Both the position numbers and the translations under genes were made by a program. Positions 49,086-60,663 of a DNA stretch of 64,000 nt are shown here, one piece after another (the stretch's first letter is position 1; every line of letters begins with the position of its first letter). The stretch covers positions 17,042,001-17,106,000 of the forward strand of contig NC_090697.1 in assembly GCF_040954835.1 (NCBI RefSeq), written 5' to 3'. Below the pieces are notes generated by a model. That model worked only from the letters and a program-made list of their open reading frames with translations, ran no database searches and was not told the origin of the DNA. Source of the DNA: Lepisosteus oculatus (lineage: Eukaryota > Chordata > Actinopteri > Semionotiformes > Lepisosteidae).

Positions 49086-50340
49086 GTTAATTTAAAACAG
49101 ATTAAAAACCACTATTTTGTTTGATATAATTATTAACCATTTAAAGCCCCTATTTGGGGAAGCAGACAAAAAACTATAATTTTGTGGGGTTTCTTTCAGC
49201 ATTTGTCTTTCTTCCCACATATCTCAAGGAACAGCCTTTTGATTTGAATTGTTTTCAAATTGCTGCTGCATTCAATTACAGTTTGAAAATAGCTGTGAAA
49301 ATGAGAGAAGCAGTTAAATGTACTTGTGTTGTTAATTGAAAGATACAGTAATTATGAGTTTGTGAGCATTACAGTAGTGTGTTGTTTGTGATAATATTCT
49401 GAAGATGTCCTTTCACTCAGGATCACCCTGACAACATAATCAAGATCCACTTTTTAACTGCATCTCCTTTTTTACCCACACAAAGCAAATAACCTTTTTC
49501 CAGATTTTGAGATGTGAGAAGGATGATAAGCCCAGCAAGTAACAAGTACCCTTTGCATTCCTCTGTTTTATTTGATTGTGAATGCATTTCAATTCTCAGT
49601 GCTTTTTTCATTCTTGAAGTGAAATATTGTCTTTGGAGTTACTTTGTCAGTAACTATGAATGCTGTACGCGAAATTGGCTATCAAATGCAATAATAGTTT
49701 CCTTTGTTGAGAAAAACATTGTATTGCTCTGGGATTCGCAATTTTTTTATCCTTTTTTAGGACACATTTTTGGTGCATGATTTTCAAAATAAAACACAAA
49801 ATTCTACATTTCTGCACATCCTCAGACACAAGTAAATATGCATTTAGTATTATGAACTAAACATCAAACGTGTGGAATAATAGTTCAACTCTCAAGAATT
49901 ATAATGTGAGTAAAGAATTTTTATACTCAAAGATACAGTACATTGGCCAAATGTTCTTGATAAGTTTAAACGTCTTCCAGAGCAAATGGGGCAGGGCTGG
50001 ATTGGTACATGGTGTGACATGGCAGCTTCTTGCTCTATGCAGGGAGTGTCTTGGTGCAAGAGAGAATAAAAAGAGAGTGTTGGCTTGTGTTGCTAAGAAG
50101 CTCTGCCAGAGAGTAGTATCACACTGCCGTCTGTCTTTAAAAGTAGTATTTAAAACAGTGTGTGCACATTTGTCTGCTTGGGTCCGGCTGCAGAGAAGTC
50201 AGTTTACCTCGGGTATAGCTTGGTTGTGAATAATCTTCGATATGCAGGATAAAGATAAAAAGAGTCCAAATGTCTTATTTCAGAGATCAAGTGAAAATAA
50301 GTGGGTTAGCGAACACAAGATTTCTTCTGTTTCAGATGGA
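49086..50340. other. AT-rich non-coding DNA
   Basis: No gene recognised. Open frames such as 49870-50229 show no family motif and no supporting splice structure. Confidence 0.45.
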
Positions 50341-50397
50341 ATTGGTCAGAATTCTGTACTTTACTCACTCACTCTTCTGACCTTGTGTCTTAGAGAA
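50341..50397 (+). repeat. 57-bp inverted repeat, left arm
   Basis: This is the exact reverse complement of 50886-50942. The arm contains CTCACTCACTCTTCTGACC. The two arms are separated by 488 bases and I see no mismatch between them. They are not part of a recognisable transposon terminus. Confidence 0.93.
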
Positions 50398-50562
50398 AAG
50401 TTTAATTCCTGACTCGGACTCCATGTACAGTAGTCATGTTTTTGGAAAAGTCAGATTGCCAGTTCAGTTAGAGAGAGATGAGGAGCCAGTAAATTAGCCA
50501 ATGAAATGAGTAGGGTTCTTGCTTTTAAGGAACGACATCATAAATTATTTATTGGTTAGGAT

Positions 50563-50594
50563 GTAGTAAAGGTTTTTTACTAAACCTTTACTAC
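50563..50594. repeat. 13-bp perfect hairpin
   Basis: GTAGTAAAGGTTT (50563-50575) and AAACCTTTACTAC (50582-50594) are perfect complements around a six-base loop. The hairpin lies inside the spacer between the two 57-bp arms. Confidence 0.9.
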
Positions 50595-50647
50595 CTTTAC
50601 ATACTCCTTGAGATCAATTCTGCAATTTAATAGATATAAATATACAT

Positions 50648-51006
50648 CCATTTTCTTACTAATTCTTCCAATCCAGGATCATGGAATAGCCAAGGATTGG
50701 ATGCCAGCTCATCAGAGGGCACACACAGACACAAATACACACACTCTCACACCAGGGCCAATTTTCCCAGAAGCCAGTTAAACTACCAGTATGTCTTTGG
50801 AATTTGGGAGGAAAACGGAGCACCCACATGCAACCCAAGTGAACACATGGAGAACATACAAACTCCTTACGGCACTCACTCACTCTTCTCTAAGACACAA
50901 GGTCAGAAGAGTGAGTGAGTAAAGTACAGAATTCTGACCAATTGAACCAAAAGGACCCAGCACTGCATAGCAGAAAAGCTGACCACTGCACCACCATGCT
51001 ACCCTG
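50648..51006 (+). repeat. Family A repeat interrupted by a templated insertion
   Basis: It follows the family consensus (ATCAGAGGGCACACACAGAC, TATGTCTTTGGAATTTGGG, GAACATACAAACTCC) up to about 50865. It resumes with TTGAACC around 50942 and ends CTGACCACTGCACCACC. The 70-odd bases between do not belong to the family and are instead the complement of 50341-50397, plus a short forward piece. Confidence 0.8.
50886..50942 (-). repeat. 57-bp inverted repeat, right arm
   Basis: Exact reverse complement of 50341-50397. It is preceded by ACTCACTCACTCTTCT, which duplicates part of the left arm in forward orientation and creates a local 16-bp hairpin with AGAAGAGTGAGTGAGT. It lies within the repeat copy at 50648-51006. 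Confidence 0.93.
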
Positions 51007-52880
51007 GATATAAATACAGTATATAATTTAAATGTGTATTTATGTACTTTAATGTACTATACACTGCTATGTGCATATAGTACTTTGCACTGCACTGCAT
51101 TTAATTCTATTTCCCAAGTGTTTTCTCAGTTTTTCTTAAAGTTGTCCATCTTCCTTTTTATATGTTTGAAAATGTCAGGTTTAATATTCCAGTACCCAAA
51201 TCATTGGTATAAAATTGGTAAAGTAGCAAACCTCATATCCTGCTGTACTTCATTAATTACAATGTCCCTACATGAGCTGTCAGTCCTCATCAATGCTCTT
51301 TGTTTTTTCACATCAAACAATCTTCAGTAATTGTATACATGAATTTGGATTCCTACTGTATATTTCTCTTTGGGATTTTCATATGGGGCTTCACAAAAGA
51401 CCTCACATAAAAATTCTGTTCTGTTTATTTCAAATTTCCCTTTTGATTGTTCCAAGAACAAGGTGTTTATATAAGATTTGCTGTTACTCATACCATGAAA
51501 TCAGTTTTTAAGAGTACCTTTAAGCAAAGCTTGTGTAATGTTTTCACAACTCTGCATATAACAGAAGAGTATTACTGTATACTCACCTTTCTGTGGGTAA
51601 TGTCTTGATAACTCTATATGTTTTCTTACATTAACAATTTTCAAATTATTGTTTGAAAATTGTTATTTTAGAAAACATGTTGAGTTACCATTGTCAAATT
51701 ATTGTACATCCCTTGTCTCAAAAGATGTTGAAACATCCTTGTTCCGGGACTATAAATAACATCAATCATTTTCTTTGAGTACATTTGGAAAAAAATGCTG
51801 TCAGATACAGACAGTTCGTCTGAAATGCTACTAGGTCCTGCAATATCCTGTACTCTGTCATGTAGATATTGTGCAATACTGAATGGGCACCATATTTAGT
51901 ACTATAATATATTCATGCTTTTCATTTCTTTTTCCATCTGCAATAAATGTATTGGTGTCTCTTGCATATATTTAAAAAAAATGTTTAAGGGAGTAAGAGA
52001 TCATAACCTTTTTTAATTGAAAAATTCAAGGGCCTACATGAGGCATGTTCAATTTTTAATAACAGGACAAAGGACTACTTCAAATCTGCATTGTATGGTA
52101 TAAATGTTAATGTGTTCTTGTGTCAATCCTTTTAGTTGACCAAGAAGAATCAGACAAATCACACACCTTCAAACAAAACTGTTGTCACAGCAGGGCTCTG
52201 GATTTATAGCTGTAACAACCAATTAAGTTATCAACAACTAGTAAACACATAATACTAAAATATTCAATTTCCATTCACAGTTTAATTTTAAAAGATCCTG
52301 TTAATTCATGTTGTTCTCTTTTGCACCAGTGACAAGCAAGAAAAACTATGACGAGCAGGCATTTGTAGAATGTATTGAGAATAATTGCATCTACAGATTT
52401 CACAATTCCATTCTCACACTAACACCTTTTATTTCCTTTTACTTCCCTCAGAGAAGATGCCTCACATGGACGCCTTAGCAAAGCTTTTACCTCTGTGCAA
52501 GTGGAATAGGGAAAGTCAGTTAACAATTTTTGCTGGAACTCCAATTTCCTTTGTGATGAGCCAGTCTCTCAGAGTCTTGAAAACATGCAGTCATGAACAT
52601 TGACCGATGTTCTGAAAAGCAGCACTGGAAGACAGTGATGTTACCAGGTAGATCCAAGTTAATCCTTCTTCTCAAAATTGTGCAGATTTCTGAAAGAAAT
52701 GACGGAGAAAAAAGATCTAAAAGCTTTTGCACGTGTGTCAAAGTCCATCTAATGACATGCATCAATTGAAGAACATAATCAATCACTGCTCTGGGAGACA
52801 AAAAAGTTATTGGGCCTGAACATCCTTAGACGCTTCATTTGCTGAATATTGAGACAGTTCCTCTTTTTGCTGAAACCTAG
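51007..52880. other. Upstream flank or intron 5' of the BAALC-like first coding exon
   Basis: No coding exon recognised. It contains a hairpin at 51617-51679, listed separately. A polypyrimidine stretch before TAG at 52878-52880 resembles a splice acceptor eight bases before the BAALC-like start codon, so a non-coding first exon may lie upstream. Confidence 0.4.
51617..51679. other. Imperfect 63-nt hairpin
   Basis: TAACAATTTTCAAA (51632-51645) pairs with TTTGAAAATTGTTA (51652-51665) around a six-base loop. Beyond an internal loop, ATGTTTTCT pairs with AGAAAACAT. The size is like a miRNA precursor, but AT-rich hairpins of this type also arise by chance or from small inverted-repeat elements. 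No known miRNA was recognised. Confidence 0.5.
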
Positions 52881-52888
52881 AGGTCACT

Positions 52889-53075
52889 ATGGGCTGTGGA
52901 GGAAGCAGAACAGACGCTCTTGAACCCAAATACATGGAAAGCTGGACTAAAGAGACTGAGTCAACATGGCTGACCAGCACAGACACAGATGTCCCTCTCT
53001 CATCTATTGAGAACATTCCCTCTGAACATTCCTCCGAGTCAGGATTTATCAATGAAGAGAAAATCATCAACACTA
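52889..53075 (+). CDS. BAALC-like exon with start codon
   Basis: 62 codons plus one base. It begins MGCGGSRTDALEPKYMESWT, almost the same as BAALC. Gly2 is a myristoylation site and Cys3 a palmitoylation site, which anchor the protein to membrane. It continues TKETESTWLTSTDTDVPLSS. The donor is placed at 53076 (GTAGGC), a weak but in-phase site: its single A plus TT of the next exon gives isoleucine. Without splicing the frame would run to 53191 with unrelated residues. The conserved ATG fixes the start. Confidence 0.92.
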
Positions 53076-54191
53076 GTAGGCACTTTTTAAGTCTTTCAAA
53101 ATCTTGTATGACGTGTTACCGAGCTATGTTCTTGAAGTCAATTCTGCTGTTTCTTTGCCTGGATGAGATCCTTGGATCAATTAACTGCTAACTACGAAAC
53201 CTTGCATATATTCGGAAGTTCTAGTAATACTTGAATTCAATGTAAAAATGTTTTAAAATGCAAATGAGCAGTGGGCAGATTAAGTACTACTAAAGTTCAG
53301 TGTTCAGGATTTTAAAACATACTATATTGGTGAAGACAAATTCTAAATGCAGTGCAAAATGTGCTCCATGATATCTGAAAAACAAAAACAGACCTGTAAG
53401 AATGACAATCCAAAGGATTTAAATTAAATCGCATGTGACAGTCCTCTTTCCAAGCCAAAAGTCTGGAAATGGCAAAATTCTTTCAAAGGGTTTCTACAGG
53501 TAAAGGGTTATATCCTATTTTTTTACATAAAAAGGTGCAATTTACTCAACAGCTGGAAATAGCAGTGTCAGGGAATGGAGAAGACAGAGAGAACAAAGCC
53601 TCAGGAGCCAGACTGGAAGAACACGCAGGAAGCAGATGAATATCAAGTGTTCTTGAAAAAGAGCAGGGTCATTGCCTATGTAATTGGCACAATCTTGAGA
53701 GAGCAGGAGGCAGGGCAGACTGAGTATATTCGAAGTGCTGTATATAAATTATAGGGCTCATTTAAACAGAACGGGGTGGACGGGACAGGTTTGTATTTTG
53801 AAATGTTTGGCTTAATGTAAAGTTTAGTGCAACATTATTATTATAAATATGGAAGAAGGTACATTATATATCCTACAGTATAATGGCTTTGTGAAACTAT
53901 TACTTATTAAATGGATAGAAACTCATACTTTGGATGTCAAAAATAGAACTATTGCACCAGATAAGGAAGAGATTAATTCCTTAAACCATTTAGTTACCCA
54001 GTAGTAATATGGAAACAATATTGGCATAGACATTAATGTTTTTGCATCACTGAAGCATACAGAGATTCAAATGTTAAAACAAAGGAAAAGGAAAAAGAAT
54101 CTTTGCCAGGATTTAATCTTACTAATTCACCGTTTCTTTAAGGAAATGCCCCTAAAAGACGTGCCAAGTGTAAAATTATATAAAAATATAT

Positions 54192-54345
54192 GAAAGGTTA
54201 TGAACAGGAGGAGACCATTCAGCCTTTCAAGCCTGTTAGCAGCTAATTGTTATCAAGGACGTCATCCAATAGGTTTAGTCCATGCTAAAAAGAGAAGAAA
54301 GAAAACACAGCGTTTCGGCTGTGGAGCCTTCGTCAAGCTTTCTTT
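54192..54345 (-). repeat. Dispersed repeat plus reverse-strand hammerhead-like motif
   Basis: 54192-54262 resembles the 25.2-kb repeat (GGAGGAGACCATTCAGCC). From 54264 to 54345 the minus strand reads GACGAAGGCTCCACAGCCGAAAC, split here as GACGAAGGCTCC plus ACAGCCGAAAC, followed by CTGTGTTTTCTTTCTTCTC and AGCATGGACTAAACCTA. The latter matches the copy at 60.7 kb. Stem GGCT/AGCC closes on a CCAC loop. Confidence 0.6.
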
Positions 54346-56041
54346 CACACCAGCAATGCTAACCATTGCTCCACCACCCCTCTCAACACCTGATTTAAAT
54401 TGTGGAATTTCATAGAAACGTTTGCAGTCAAACCAATTCACGTCCACAGTCATTCTTGTTAAATTAATTATTCAACATTTACTTTATCTGGCCGTAGTTT
54501 TTTTTTTTCATTTTGATTTACGACAGTTTTTACATCTTTACAAACCTATAAACAAAATAACACTAGTGCTTAATACTGATAATTATAATGATTACACTTA
54601 TTATGATTAAATCAGATGTATGATTCTGCATTGATCAATATTTACCTTTTTCAGTGTATTGCTCACAACAAAATAATTCATCAGCAGTTGCACAAGATAA
54701 AACAGGAACCGCTTAGAACAAACATCTATTTAAGCAAACTGTGCTTTACTGAAAGGCTGCCTTGTTTCAAAAGTCAGATTAGAATGTGTGAATTAAGGTC
54801 TTTCAAAAGCTCTTATGGATTGAGAAGACTTCACAAAATGCCTTCGAGCTCTTAAATTTCTTAAATTTTCAGTGGAACAAAGATTTATAAATTGTACAAT
54901 TTATATTTTAAATAATTGTTGCTATTTATACTAAAAACACACCATATGCAGTAGGTTATCAGTAGGTTTTGCTATAATAGCATCTAGTGAAGACTCAATG
55001 ACTGTTAATTGCATTTTAGAAGAAGTATGTCATTGTAAAAGGAATACCATGAAAGTTTAACCCTCCAAATAATACTATGAAATGGTCATACCTAGAACTT
55101 TCATAATTCATGGTAAAGTATGTATATAACCCTCTCAAAATACACTTAAATCATGTCCAGCCATAGCAAATGTTTTGTATTCTCCATAAGCTGACATTCT
55201 GGCATGGTTTGGCTCTTAAGACGAATAAAACAAGCATCACAATACTCCAGTCTAGCTGAGATGAAACCATTATCTAATTTGTCAGCATCAGAGAGTGAAA
55301 GATGTTATTTTATTTGAATAATATTTCTAAGATGATCAAATGTATAATATATATATTTTAAATATAACAATACCTGACCTCAATGAAATATGAGAAATAT
55401 TTAAATAAAGGAGAGGTTTTATTAATGCAATTATGACAGGAGATGTTGCCAAAGAGCTACAGTATTTTTAAGAGCATTTAATTAAATTTTCTGGAGGCAG
55501 TGAAGAACATCCTTTAGGAATCTGGCAAGAATGGAATGGACTGCTCATAGCAGATCTTATCAGATTCATAGTCATATTTAATTCTTGGAAACTAGTTAAA
55601 TAAAAGCAAAGCATTACAGATTCACTCTGCCTGTATGTAATGTTTAAATTTAAATATTTATCTGGAGTTAGACTGAAAACCAAAAAAGAAAAAAATACTT
55701 GTTTATCTATTGTAGAAAAAAAAACCCTGGAATTGCTTTTATTTTCTTCAATAAGATCTGGGAAATAAAACTTCTTTCTAGACTATGGCTTCATAAGGAA
55801 TTATGCAAAAGACTGAAGATTTGTTGTACAAAGAGGATTATATCTGTTAACAGATGAAAAACTTGCAGGTGTTGGTGAAGTTGGGTTAATTAATTCTGAA
55901 AATGATTTTTCTGTTTGATGATTAATTACATGCCTTTTGACAAGCAAAGGATGCTTCTCCTTGGGGCTTATAAAAAACTCAGAAAATAAAATGTGGCAAA
56001 ATTAATTTGCATAAAAACCTTGCCCTAATATTATTAATAAG

Positions 56042-56160
56042 GATCATGTGCATTACATAGTGCTCTTCATCTCAAAGATCCCCAGAGTACCTGGGTGATG
56101 TGCAGCTGTCATTGTGCGTTTGCAGCAAATCTGAAGGTAGGGGAGTGAAAAATTGCATTG
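56042..56160 (-). repeat. SINE 3'-end fragment, second subfamily
   Basis: AGTGCTCTTCATCTCAAAGA, then CCCCAGAGTACCTGGGTGAT, resembles the tail of the SINE at 37966-38495 (minus orientation) and the fragment at 59425-59525. The head is missing. Confidence 0.5.
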
Positions 56161-57846
56161 CCAGTTGACAATTGCCAATTGCCAGAACCCTACTAATTAA
56201 AGAGCCCTTTTGTCACTTTCATTATAAATGTATAAATTATCCTGTAAATGAACACATAAGACCTGGCATTAACATTAACAATGCATAATGCAAATGTAGG
56301 AATGATAAAAACTGCTTTTTGATGAAGACGGAATTACATTTTTTGAAAAATTAAATTTCAATTATTTTTTTGGTCTTATTACATGTATGCTGTGAAATAG
56401 ACTACATAATGAAGAAACTGGGTAATGAGAAGAGATTTGTTATCTCTGTATTTGTCATTGTTCACTTTTTACAAGAGGTAACTGTAAAAGATTAAAATAT
56501 ATCTCAGGTGTGTAGAATATCTTATTCAGGTAGTGTCAAATTTAAGAGCAGATGGTCAAGTGGCTGCATTTGCAAGCATTAAATACTTGTGTCTGATTTA
56601 CAGCCAAATAACAATAATATGAAAATCACCTAGTATAGTTTATTACTGAACCCTATTAATTTACTGTAAGAAACCTAAGTATCTTTGAGGAGAGGATGAT
56701 AATAGAGCTGGTGTCTTTTGACAAGCTTTCCCTAAGAGATTCTCATTCCCATGGTTACAGCTACAGCAGTTTAGTTGCTAGGGATACAGGAGATGTAGGA
56801 CATAGTCTAACCCCTTTGTAAAACCTTTTCAAACTGAAATGCCAGTCTCAAATGTATCGCTTTCAAGATGCAGTGGGCATCTTTTGATATGGAGCTTACA
56901 TTTCAAAACAGGATGCCCGTAAGCAGAGCCCCAATACGAAGCAGTAAATTCTAGGTCAAAGCCATGCTCTAATAATTTAGATAATTCAATTAATTTAATA
57001 TTAAATTAAATAATTTAATAAATAATTCCTCTGTATTTTTGTGTGTATTGTATGTAGTATATATCATCTCCAAATGAACAACATGTGGAGTGTGTTGTGC
57101 TTTTCAGAGAAGCAATGAAAACAATTATGAGTAATTTATTGCAATTTGAAGACTACATTGTAAAGCTAACAGGGCAGACCATCCTTCTACTGCCCTCGAT
57201 TTATAATACACTGTTCAACTGTTACATTTTTCTGCAGTGAGTGCTTGAGGAGCAATGCTTTACTATCATATTGAACACAAACACAGGTCAAAGTTGAGTG
57301 TTTGTAGTGGTTGGAAGGGGAAGGTTGATACGTAGGCTTTATAAACCACCAGTTTAGGTTTATTTTGTACAGTAAGTGCTGAAAAAACAAAAATTGAGGA
57401 GAAGGATAATATATTGAAGATAATTCAGAATTAATTTGTCCTTACAACCTCATATTTCGATTATTGTACAGTATGTAAGATTTCACAATTTCACATTAAT
57501 TCTAGTTTGCACAATAATATTTTCTCATGATTACATTGATCAACCTTACCATGGTCTGATGATTTGAGTTTTGAGCTATGCCACATAGGAACACAAGACT
57601 TTTTTTTAATAGATTTTTTAAATAGATTTAGGCCACTAAATAAGTTATAGAATTCTTCATGACCTAGGAATAAAAAATTAATTAAACGTCAATTCCTTTT
57701 AACAATTTAAAATATTCACATACATTTTTAAAGAAAAAATAATAATTTCATTGTCCAAATATAAGGCTGAAAGAAGTTTGTGTGTGATTTCCGGTAACCA
57801 TTAATTAGTAAACTGCAGAAACTTTCTCTTTTTTCCCTGGCTGTAG

Positions 57847-58034
57847 TTATCTTTGGCGATGGGATTCCAAGTTCAGCTCAAGCCTACCTGAAGGTCTGCT
57901 CCACTATGTCTGACCCTAGCCTGAATGATGGAAAGCCTAGCAGCGACAGTGCAGTGTCCTCTAACAAACAGCAGGGGGCGCTACCATCCTCTGACACCAC
58001 AGTACAGAAGAGGAGTGTCCTTCGTACAGAGGAG
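57847..58034 (+). CDS. BAALC-like middle exon
   Basis: Two bases completing isoleucine, then 62 codons to donor GTGAGC. It encodes IFGDGIPSSAQAYLKVCSTM, then a serine-rich, probably disordered stretch (PSSDSAVSSN) ending KRSVLRTEE. This corresponds to the poorly conserved linker of BAALC. Support comes from phase match on both sides, strong splice sites and raised GC compared with the intron. Confidence 0.85.
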
Positions 58035-58928
58035 GTGAGCTTCTAGTTTCCTGCCATCATAAATCAGGTCCCCCAGGCCTTAACAGTAGAATTGTTGAAT
58101 TTTTCCACAGTGTCTTGACACTCGTGGTACTGTATGTCTGTAGCATAACTGACTGCATGAGGTGCTACAACACTCACAAGGCCAAGCAAGTATAAATACA
58201 ACACTGTGCTTGATGTTTTGTACAGGTGTGTTTTAGCACTAAGCCAAGTCATCAAAACCTAAACAAACGTGGCATCTTCATCAAGAAATTATTTAAAATA
58301 CTGTTACTTATAACTAATATATTATAACGATTTTTATTATTAAAATACTCGTTATTAGGCCATATGTTAGAAATATCGTTTTCTGAAACAGGTCTGTGGA
58401 CATACTAGGTCAGTAGTTATTATCTCACATTTTTAAGGGCAAAGTTCAGCAGATTTTATAAGTCTAAATCATTTTCTGCTTAAGACCTGGGGAAACATTA
58501 CTAATTAAATTAAGAAAAAATGGTTCAAATAGCTGAGATAAAACTAATTTGACATTAAACCTAGAAAAGTCTTAAGGTTCAGAGTAGAAATCCTGAATAC
58601 TAGATCAAAGACTTATTGATTAAAGTGTTTTTCCACTGCTCATTTCTACAGTTCTAGTATTATCTAGTGGCTGCTCTTAACTTTTATGTACAGTGCAATA
58701 TCAAACACACATTTTCATAGTCTGCAAGGTCAAACAAATGTATCCAACTAAATCCAAAAATAAATTAAAAGACATTTCCAATATTTTCAACATTTTCATA
58801 TCCTTTAAACAGTTTAACCTGAACCACACCCAAATGTCTACACTGATTTGTCACATCAAACAAAAAGATACATCCTCTTTTTTGAGTTTGCAACTTTCTG
58901 AATCGTGGTGAAATATTTATCTTTCCAG
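58035..58928 (+). other. BAALC-like intron 2 (0.9 kb)
   Basis: From donor GTGAGC to acceptor TTATCTTTCCAG. AT-rich with no repeat recognised. Confidence 0.8.
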
Positions 58929-59102
58929 ACCAAATGGCAGGCCAACAGAATGTCAACGAAGCAGGTGACTATAACAGTGACTCAGAGCATAAGACAGATA
59001 GACAAGACAGGGAAGATCACAGAGAAAACCCACACCACCTTTGAGGTGATGAAGCCTGGGGACCCGCTCAAAGAAGGGACCGGCAGCAATGTGCTGAAGT
59101 GA
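58929..59102 (+). CDS. BAALC-like terminal exon with stop
   Basis: 57 codons and TGA at 59100-59102. It opens TKWQANRMSTKQVTITVTQS and continues IRQIDKTGKITEK, matching the conserved BAALC C-terminal block (a VTI-VT-SI-Q-D pattern). Beyond the usual end it carries THTTFEVMKPGDP and a further 13 residues. The antisense frame 58953-59267 is a shadow. Confidence 0.92.
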   Translation, partial: TKWQANRMSTKQVTITVTQSIRQIDKTGKITEKTHTTFEVMKPGDPLKEGTGSNVLK

Positions 59103-59424
59103 AAAACAAATTCTCCTCACAGCAGACAAGCTTGCTGTGGAAACACCTGCTGCCCAGCATCTTGTAGATGTGTCACTGCTGATTCCACACATACAGGTGG
59201 TGGGTTTAGTAGGCATGTGCGTCTGCCATAGATTGGCATGGTCTCCTTCCAGTTCAGCTTCCTTCATATCCCGGGTGTTTACAGGAAGAATGCAATTAAA
59301 TCAAAGCACAGTAAGAGCAATTTAACCAATACACATGGGAAAGAAGGTCTGGGATTAATACTGTAGCATAATAAGTCTTGCTGCAAACAGTTTCTCTGGT
59401 GTGCATTTCAATAATTAAAAAAAA

Positions 59425-59525
59425 AATCAATATATTTATAAAGCACGTTTCAGCTCAAAGGTTCCCAAAGTACTTTACAGTGACGATGCATGGCATCATC
59501 ACTAGCAGTCCCACTAATATAATTG
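59425..59525 (-). repeat. SINE 3'-end fragment
   Basis: ATTTATAAAGCACGTTTCAG, then CTCAAAGGTTCCCAAAGTAC, then TTTACAG: the tail signature of the second 5S-derived SINE subfamily, reverse orientation, without its head. Confidence 0.5.
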
Positions 59526-60663
59526 TTTCGATGTAGTAAAAAGAGAGCAATTGTCAGTCGATTGATGCTTCAGATTGGAAATCAGGATGAAATGCAGTGC
59601 ACGAGGAGACAAAAAAAAATGGATGATATATATTACATGTCATTACAAAACTGTTCAGCAGGGTCACAAAATCTGAAAATCTGCTTATTTGCGCTTCAGT
59701 CTGGCCAACAAAGTCTTTTGCCGAAGAAGAGCAGAGTGGGATGAAACTGAGCTGAAGTTTTTTATCCGCAGCTGTATTGCCTTATTCCAGTGCGACGTGA
59801 TAATCACGGATACAGAGAGAGAAAGTTCAGACTTGACGCAGAGGGCGATGTTGTTTGCTGGTTACCTGAAGTCTGTGATTACTGTTGTTTCTTTTAGTTT
59901 ATCAATCTTATATAAATAAACTTAAAGCCAGTGCATTAGCACTTTATCACGTAAGGAAGGGTTACTTACTGTACGTGTTTTAACCAGTCATTCTGTAAAC
60001 TTTAGTACCTTATGCTATGGTATACAGGTGGGCTTGGTTATATGCAAATTTGGCAATTCAAATGTTTCTCTGCACTGAATGCTGGCAAACGCTGGAATGT
60101 CAAGACCCAACGGTATTTCCAAATTTGATCACATTAGTCGCATCGCTGAAATGTCTTTTCAGCCCTCTCTTATAGTCCTCTCCATTCTGTGTGGAGTACA
60201 TGCCTACCAAATAATATCACTGCACTGGGCCTGAGGGACAGTGGAACGTCACTCATGGTACTTTATCACCATGCTAATGTGCTTCTAATTTTTCTTCTCA
60301 GAATTTTGGCAAGACATCTAAATGCATTTCACTTGCAGATTCCCAGGTATCTGAGAAAAAATATTTAAAGGAACAGGTAACTAATGGGTCATTGTACCCT
60401 ATATCAATAAAGTCCAGAGCATTAGATTGTAGAAGAAATAAGTATAACATTCTCCAAGATTAATGTGTGATGAAATCATTTTTTTTCTTGAAATAAAGAC
60501 TGCTTATTTTCCTGCCTTGAAATCCAAGAAAATAACATAATAGCACAAACAGCTCTATAACAAATTAGAAACAAGGTAAACTGTAAATATAGTAGTCATG
60601 GACTTCCCTCTAATTACAAAAAGTTTAAGTAAACAAACACTTTTAGAAATATGTTCAGGTGGG

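Larger units (their letters stand above)
53076..57846 (+). other. BAALC-like intron 1 (4.8 kb)
   Basis: From donor GTAGGC to acceptor TTCCCTGGCTGTAG. It contains the repeat at 54192-54345 and a SINE tail fragment at 56042-56160. Other sequence is AT-rich with no gene recognised. Confidence 0.75.
52881..59102 (+). other. BAALC-family gene region (three coding exons)
   Basis: Coding exons 52889-53075, 57847-58034 and 58929-59102 join in phase (1, then 0) into a 182-residue protein. The N-terminus and the C-terminal VTI-VT-SI block both match BAALC (brain and acute leukemia, cytoplasmic), a small lipid-anchored adaptor enriched in neural and haematopoietic progenitors and reported to bind MAP3K1 and KLF4. 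Length is close to the longer human isoform. The protein ends in an extra tail of about 26 residues compared with the human C-terminus as I know it. In human, BAALC (8q22) and the GULO remnant (8p21) are not adjacent, so this may be a BAALC paralogue or a different ancestral gene order. Confidence 0.88.

Noticed and set aside
52889..53191. Single-exon 100-residue protein
   Set aside because: BAALC homology stops before a donor at 53076; the later residues are intron translation, and joining with 57847 keeps the phase.
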